Part shown: one piece after another, positions 33,153 through 37,495 of the stretch | How the letters are laid out: the number at the start of each line of letters is the position of its first letter | Position numbering within the stretch: position 1 is the stretch's first letter | From: Sphingomonas bacterium | GTDB lineage: Bacteria; Pseudomonadota; Alphaproteobacteria; Sphingomonadales; Sphingomonadaceae | Direction of reading: 5' to 3' | Assembly (NCBI RefSeq): GCF_028292945.1 | Contig: NZ_JAQGLJ010000025.1 | Location: 1-37,495 of the forward strand | Length of the DNA stretch: 37,495 nt | Program-made: the position numbers and the translations under genes | The notes under the pieces: model-generated | What the model saw: only the letters and a program-made list of their open reading frames with translations | Database searches by the model: none | What the model was told of the DNA's origin: nothing

Positions 33153-34613
33153 TCAGGCGCCGGGGAAGGTCGCGTTCCACCACTGCTCGAACGCCGCACG
33201 CTCCGCCGTGGACATTGCCATGCCCAGCTTCGACCGCCGTCGCAGCGCATCTTCGGCCGCTCGCGCCCATTCGCGATCGTGCATCCACCGCGCCTCTAGT
33301 TCGGTCAGTCCGGCGCCAAACGTCCGGCCCATGCCCGCCTGATCGGGCACCTGGGCCAGCATCTCCGGCACGCTGCTGCCATAGGCGCGCGCCATGCGTG
33401 CGGCCCGGTCCCTGCCGAGAAAGGGCCAACGTGCCTCGATCTTCTCGACGAAAGGCTCGAAGGGGCCGGTATCGCCGCCGGGGAACGCCCGGTCGCGCGT
33501 CATTCGCCGCGCCTCGAAGCCCAGCGCCGGGGCGAGCTTCGCGATCGCCTCCTCTGCCAGATGGCGTGCGGTGGTGATCTTGCCCCCGAACACGCTCAGC
33601 AGCGGCGGGCCGCTTGCGTCCAGCTCCAGCACATAGTCGCGGCTCACCACCTGCGCCTCGCTGGCGCCGTCGTCGTAGAGCGGTCGCACGCCCGACCAGG
33701 TCGCGACCACGTCCGCAGGCGCGATTTGGCGGGTGAAATGTCGGTTTGCGGCGTCGCATAGATAAGCGATCTCGCCGGCGTCGATCACCGCGTCCTCCGG
33801 CCGCTCCACCGGCACGTCGGTGGTGCCGATCTCGGTCATGCCCTGATAGGGAATGGCGAAGACGATCCGCCGGTCGGGCTGTTGCAGCATGTAGGCGTGA
33901 TCGCCTTCGTACAGGCGCGGCACGACGATGTGGCTGCCCTTCACCAGCCGTACATGACCCGCCGCGTTGATGCCGAGTTTGCCCAGCGCCTTGCCCACCC
34001 AGGGTCCGGCGGCGTTGACCAGCGCGCGCGCGCTGACCTCGCGTCCGTCCGACAGTGTCGCGCGCCACACTGCGTCCTCGCGCCGCGCGCTCTCCAGGGC
34101 GGTGCGCGTCGCGATCTCGGCACCGTTGGCGGACGCATCGAGTGCATTCGCGAGCGTCAACCGCGCGTCGTCGACCTGCGCGTCCGAATAGACGAAGCCG
34201 CGCCTGCCGCCCTTCAGCGGGGCGGCAAAAGCGGCGTCCGACGGTCGCAGCCCGCGCGAGCGGGGCAGCGACATGCGCCCGGCGAGCAGATCGTAAAGGG
34301 CTAGTCCCGCACGCACCATCCACCAGGGTCGAACCGCGTGTTCGTGCGGCAGGACGAAGAGCATCGGCCGGATCAGGTGCGGCGCGGCCTTGAGGAGGCG
34401 TTCGCGCTCGCGCAGCGCCTCCGCGACGAGGCGAAAGTCGTATTGCTCCAGATAGCGCAGGCCGCCATGGATCAGCCCGGTCGACGCGGACGAGGTATGG
34501 CTCGCCAGATCGTCTCGCTCGACCAGCAGCACGCGCAGTCCGTTCAACGCGGCCTCGCGCGCGATCGCACAGCCGTTGATGCCGCCGCCGACGATGAGAA
34601 GGTCGTAGCTCAT
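33153..34613 (-). CDS. glpD: Aerobic glycerol-3-phosphate dehydrogenase
   Basis: GlpD oxidises glycerol-3-phosphate to dihydroxyacetone phosphate with FAD and passes electrons to quinone at the inner membrane. The 486-residue protein has the FAD loop DLLIVGGGINGCAIAREAAL at the start, SSASTGLIHGGLRYLEQYDF, NAAGPWVG, and the second FAD-contact motif VFGGKITTARHLAEEA; the C-terminal DAO domain (EARWMHDREWARAAEDALRRRSKLG in pieces) is present. The start at 34613 is nearly free of leader; GCTAGATG lies seven bases upstream, suggesting a leaderless or near-leaderless transcript. No glpK, glpF or regulator is nearby. Confidence 0.95.
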   Translation of the reverse strand: MSYDLLIVGGGINGCAIAREAALNGLRVLLVERDDLASHTSSASTGLIHGGLRYLEQYDFRLVAEALRERERLLKAAPHLIRPMLFVLPHEHAVRPWWMVRAGLALYDLLAGRMSLPRSRGLRPSDAAFAAPLKGGRRGFVYSDAQVDDARLTLANALDASANGAEIATRTALESARREDAVWRATLSDGREVSARALVNAAGPWVGKALGKLGINAAGHVRLVKGSHIVVPRLYEGDHAYMLQQPDRRIVFAIPYQGMTEIGTTDVPVERPEDAVIDAGEIAYLCDAANRHFTRQIAPADVVATWSGVRPLYDDGASEAQVVSRDYVLELDASGPPLLSVFGGKITTARHLAEEAIAKLAPALGFEARRMTRDRAFPGGDTGPFEPFVEKIEARWPFLGRDRAARMARAYGSSVPEMLAQVPDQAGMGRTFGAGLTELEARWMHDREWARAAEDALRRRSKLGMAMSTAERAAFEQWWNATFPGA

Positions 34614-34710
34614 GGCCCGACATCTAGCCGCGCGTACCCGGGCTGGCGAGGAGGGAACCTGCGCGAGCGGACAGTCGTTTCGGACGCGTCATCTTTCCAA
34701 GGAGACCAGT

Positions 34711-35118
34711 ATGCGTAAGGTGATCGCGGCACTTTCCACCGCCACGCTCCTGCTGTCGGTTCCCGCAATGGGCTCGGCCAAGGACAAGGGCCATGGCAAG
34801 AAGCATGGCAAGGAATACGCCCGCGGGCATGACGGGCATCGCGGCCATGCCAGCTATCGCGGCTGCCCGCCCGGATTGGCGAAGAAGCGCAATGGCTGCT
34901 TGCCGCCAGGTCAGGCTAGCAAGTCATATTGGAACCCAGGGTCGCGCGTGCCGGTCGGCTATTCGTCGTGGACCCGCTATGACGCGATCCCTGAGCGTTA
35001 TCGGTCGCGGGTGCCGTACAATGCGGACTATCGCTACGTTTACCGGGACAATCAGGTGTACGCCGTCGATCCGCAGACCCGCCTGATCCGCGAAGTGATC
35101 AACCTGCTCGGCCGGTGA
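34711..35118 (+). CDS. Small secreted protein with His/Lys/Gly-rich region
   Basis: The 135-residue protein has a clear signal peptide (residues 1-23, MRKVIAALSTATLLLSVPAM then GSA). Residues 24-50 are rich in His, Lys and Gly (KGHGKKHGKEYARGHDGHRGH), which might bind metal; the motif CPPGLAKKRNGCLPPGQA follows with two cysteines that could pair. The C-terminal part (YRYVYRDNQVYAVDPQTRL) resembles the end of small periplasmic proteins of the DUF1236 or RcnB kind, but I cannot settle which. AAGGAGACC is a good binding site for the ATG at 34711. It probably has its own promoter in the gap after glpD. Confidence 0.72.
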   Translation: MRKVIAALSTATLLLSVPAMGSAKDKGHGKKHGKEYARGHDGHRGHASYRGCPPGLAKKRNGCLPPGQASKSYWNPGSRVPVGYSSWTRYDAIPERYRSRVPYNADYRYVYRDNQVYAVDPQTRLIREVINLLGR

Positions 35119-35149
35119 GAACGGACAGGTAAAAAGACTTTCGCGTTTG

Positions 35150-35174
35150 GGGGGAGGGACCCTATCTCTCCCCC
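35150..35174 (+). promoter_or_regulatory. Hairpin hiding the rnr ribosome-binding site
   Basis: GGGGGAG at 35150-35156 pairs perfectly with CTCCCCC at 35168-35174, which touches the ATG at 35175; the loop is 11 bases. The left arm and the following GGGA are the only Shine-Dalgarno-like sequence before rnr. As drawn, the folded mRNA hides the site. Whether it controls translation, for example by temperature, is not known. Confidence 0.45.
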
Positions 35175-37466
35175 ATGCCGATAAAGAAGGCTGGCCTGCC
35201 CACGCGCCAACAGATCCTCGATTTCATCGCCACCTCGGATGTCCCGGCCGGCAAGCGCGAGATCGCGCGGGCGTTCGGGTTGCACGCGCAGGACAAGATT
35301 GCGCTCAAGGCGCTGCTCCACGACATGGCGGACGAGGGTCTGATCGACGCCTCGCCGGGTCGGGCGTTCCACCAGATGGGCGGCGTGCCCAAAGTAACGG
35401 TGCTGCGCGTCGCGGATGTCGACGACGGCGGCAACGTCTGGGCAGTCCCCGAGCGATGGGAGGCGGAGACGCCGCCGCCGCGCCTGCGCGTGCGCGAACG
35501 CAAGCGCGGCGCGCTGGGCGTTGGCGAGCGCATCCTCGCCCGTACCGAAGAGGCGGGCTCAGGCTGGATCGCGCACCCGATGAAGACGCTCGCGCCCGCG
35601 TCCGAACAGATGCTGGGCGTGTTGCGGCGCGAGGGGGAGCGGCTGTGGCTCACCGCCGTCGACAAGAAGGAGCGCCGCGAGGTGCTCGTGTCCGACCCGG
35701 GCGACGCCGAACCCGGCGACCTAGTGCTCGCGGAGAAGGCAGGGCGGCCGCCGCGCATCACCGCGCGCGTCGTGCAGCGGCTCGGCGATCCATTCGCGCC
35801 GCGGTCGTTTTCACTGATCGCGATCCACAAGCTCGGCATCCCCGACGGGTTCTCGCCCGAAGCGCTGGAGGAGGCGGAGCGGGTTGCGAAGCAGCCGCTT
35901 GGCGAAGGTCGCGAGGACCTGCGCCACCTGCCGATCATCGCGATCGACCCGGCCGATGCGCGCGACCATGACGACGCGGTATGGGCAGAGGCCGACGACG
36001 ACCCGGCCAATGCGGGCGGCTGGCGCGCGATCGTCGCCATCGCCGACGTCAGCTTCTACGTCCGGCCGGGCTCGGAACTGGACCGCGAGGCGCGCAGGCG
36101 GGGCAACAGCGTCTACTTCCCCGACCGCGTCGTGCCGATGCTGCCGGAGGTGCTGTCGGCCGATGTCTGCTCGCTCAAGGAGGGTGAGGACCGTGCGGCG
36201 CTGGCTTGCCACCTGCAGGTGACGGCGTCGGGCGCGCTGAAGTCGTGGCGTTTCACTCGGGCGATCGTGCGGCTGGTTGCGAATGTCGCGTATGAGGATG
36301 CGCAGGCAATTCATGATGCTTCGGCTCCCTTCCCCCTTGCGGGAGGGGCTGGGGCTGGGACTGTCGACCAGACCGCATCGCTCGTGGACAGCCCCACCCC
36401 TAGCCCCTCCCGCAAGCGGGAGGGGGAATTGGCTCCAATCCTCACCAACCTATGGGCGTGCTGGCGCGCGCTCCTCGCCGCGCGCGAGGCCCGCAACCCG
36501 CTAGAACTCGACCTGCCGGAGCGCCGCGTTGTGCTCGACGAAAAGGGCCGCATCCTGTCGGTCGCGCCGCGCGAACGGCTCGATTCGATGCGATTGATCG
36601 AGGATTACATGATCGCCGCCAACGTCGCCGCCGCCAAGGCGCTGGAAGCAAAGAAGGCGCCGGTCATGTACCGTGTCCACGAGCCGCCGACGCGCGAGAA
36701 GCTGGTGGCGTTGAAGGATTATCTGGAGACGTTCGGCGTGCCGTTCGCGCTGGGTCAGGTGATCCGCCCGGCAACGTTCAACCACTTGCTGGAGCGGGTC
36801 GGGGACGCGGATCACCGGCCGCAGGTGATGGAACAGGTGCTGCGCACGCAGACGCAGGCTTACTATGCGCCGGCCAATCAGGGGCATTTCGGACTGGCGC
36901 TGGGCAGCTACGGCCATTTCACCTCCCCGATCCGCCGCTATGCCGACCTGCTGGTCCATCGCGCGCTTGCGAGCGCCTATGCGCTCGGCGCCGGTGGCCT
37001 GGGCGGCAACGAGGATTTCGAGCGGCTGGGCGAGAGTATCTCCATGCTCGAACGCCGCGCGATGGAGGCGGAGCGGGATACGGTCGACCGCTATGTCGCG
37101 GCGTTCCTGGCCGAGCGGGTGGGGCAGGAGGTCGATGCGCGGATCACCGGCGTCACCAATTTCGGCTTCTTCGCCACCGTGGAGGGTGTCGGCGGCGACG
37201 GGCTGATGCCGGTCCGCGATCTGGGCGGGGAATATTATCGCTTTGACGAGGCCGCGCGGACGCTGACCGGCGAGCATAGCGGCGACCAGTTCAGCCTCGG
37301 CCAACGGCTGCGACTGCGACTGGCGGATGCCAACCCGGTGTCGGGGGGGCTGCGCTTCGAGCTGCCGGAGGGGAAGGGGGCGAAGCCCGAAGCGCGCGGA
37401 CCGGCGCGAGTGCTGAAACGAAGAGGCAGGCCTGCAAACATCCGGCACCAGGGCAAGCGGCGCTGA
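35175..37466 (+). CDS. rnr: Ribonuclease R with in-frame repeat insertion
   Basis: RNase R degrades structured RNA 3'-5'. The 763-residue protein has a helix-turn-helix-like N-terminus (PTRQQILDFIATSDVPAGKREIA), cold-shock domains, the RNB catalytic domain with AIDPADARDHDDAVW (Asp258, 261, 264, 266, 267, metal ligands), NSVYFPDRVVPMLPEVLS, YSIPTRYADLLVHR-like (HFTSPIRRYADLLVHRAL) and a C-terminal S1 domain (VGQEVDARITGVTNFGFFATV), then a basic tail. Residues about 385-418 (APFPLAGGAGAG, then [15 protein letters not shown]) are a family A palindromic repeat read in frame, between NVAYEDAQAIHDA and LTNLWACWRAL. The ORF stays open and both flanks match the family. Confidence 0.94.
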   Translation: MPIKKAGLPTRQQILDFIATSDVPAGKREIARAFGLHAQDKIALKALLHDMADEGLIDASPGRAFHQMGGVPKVTVLRVADVDDGGNVWAVPERWEAETPPPRLRVRERKRGALGVGERILARTEEAGSGWIAHPMKTLAPASEQMLGVLRREGERLWLTAVDKKERREVLVSDPGDAEPGDLVLAEKAGRPPRITARVVQRLGDPFAPRSFSLIAIHKLGIPDGFSPEALEEAERVAKQPLGEGREDLRHLPIIAIDPADARDHDDAVWAEADDDPANAGGWRAIVAIADVSFYVRPGSELDREARRRGNSVYFPDRVVPMLPEVLSADVCSLKEGEDRAALACHLQVTASGALKSWRFTRAIVRLVANVAYEDAQAIHDASAPFPLAGGAGAGTVDQTASLVDSPTPSPSRKREGELAPILTNLWACWRALLAAREARNPLELDLPERRVVLDEKGRILSVAPRERLDSMRLIEDYMIAANVAAAKALEAKKAPVMYRVHEPPTREKLVALKDYLETFGVPFALGQVIRPATFNHLLERVGDADHRPQVMEQVLRTQTQAYYAPANQGHFGLALGSYGHFTSPIRRYADLLVHRALASAYALGAGGLGGNEDFERLGESISMLERRAMEAERDTVDRYVAAFLAERVGQEVDARITGVTNFGFFATVEGVGGDGLMPVRDLGGEYYRFDEAARTLTGEHSGDQFSLGQRLRLRLADANPVSGGLRFELPEGKGAKPEARGPARVLKRRGRPANIRHQGKRR
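36328..36427. repeat. Family A palindromic repeat inside rnr, in frame
   Basis: The left arm TTCCCCCTTGCGGGAGGGGC (then TGGGGCTGGGACTGTC) and the right arm GACAGCCCCACCCC-TAGCCC with CTCCCGCAAGCGGGAGGGGG are inverted copies. The left hairpin lacks six bases (CCCGCT-equivalent) found in the right one, which breaks its inner stem but keeps the frame. About 100 bases, about 33 codons. Confidence 0.88.
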
Positions 37467-37470
37467 CAAA

Positions 37471-37495
37471 CCCTCTCCCGCCTTTGCGGGAGAGG
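37471..37495. repeat. Family A palindromic repeat, left arm only (cut by window end)
   Basis: CCCTCTCCCGCCTTTGCGGG followed by AGAGG begins five bases after the rnr stop and is the same hairpin as at 1500. The partner arm would lie beyond the window. Confidence 0.75.

Overview
The window is a gene-dense, GC-rich stretch of chromosome from an alphaproteobacterium, most likely Sphingomonas or a close sphingomonad. The grounds are the F1-ATP synthase order atpH-atpA-atpG-atpD-atpC, a short epsilon subunit, a DUF3035/BamF-type lipoprotein after lspA, a split glycine decarboxylase (gcvPA/gcvPB), an ABA4-like membrane protein, an archaeal/eukaryal-type prolyl-tRNA synthetase, and the GC-rich palindromic repeats between genes. 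No tRNA, rRNA, CRISPR array, transposase, integrase or phage gene was seen.

Layout. 1-1482: the end of ileS, then lspA and a BamF-like lipoprotein, all overlapping. 1654-5312 (minus): a TorF-type porin, cystathionine beta-lyase, mercaptopyruvate sulfurtransferase and a wrecked photolyase gene. 5358-9948 (plus): queF, a two-gene glycan module (a GT4 glycosyltransferase with a long C-terminal domain, then a GH130 phosphorylase/hydrolase), and a small four-fold beta-flower protein. 9949-14568: OPT transporter (minus), homoserine dehydrogenase (plus), a secreted protein and a CoA-binding protein (both minus). 14736-19695: the F1-ATP synthase operon. 19911-24823: a tandem glycine riboswitch followed by gcvT-gcvH-gcvPA-gcvPB. 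24919-30449: ABA4-like protein, Ohr peroxidase, secreted M20 amidohydrolase, a wrecked DUF885 gene, a polytopic membrane protein and an EamA exporter. 30574-37466: proS, a K+ channel with RCK domains, glpD, a small secreted protein and RNase R. The largest stretch without a gene (19696-20152) holds an inverted-repeat element and the riboswitch.

How the genes work together. Most are core: protein synthesis (ileS, proS), lipoprotein and outer-membrane assembly (lspA, BamF), sulfur and threonine/methionine metabolism, queuosine synthesis, ATP synthesis, glycine cleavage under glycine control, and RNA decay. The GT4-GH130 pair is the most system-like accessory unit: one enzyme may build a manno-oligosaccharide or related glycan that the other phosphorolyses or trims.

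The most unusual property is the density of palindromic repeats. At least five families of paired inverted repeats occupy gene junctions, including junctions inside the atp and gcv operons. Two copies lie in frame inside essential-type genes (gcvT and rnr), and one has replaced the C-terminus of the ABA4-like protein. Two pseudogenes keep only their conserved ends and a few blocks, which suggests decay by internal deletion.
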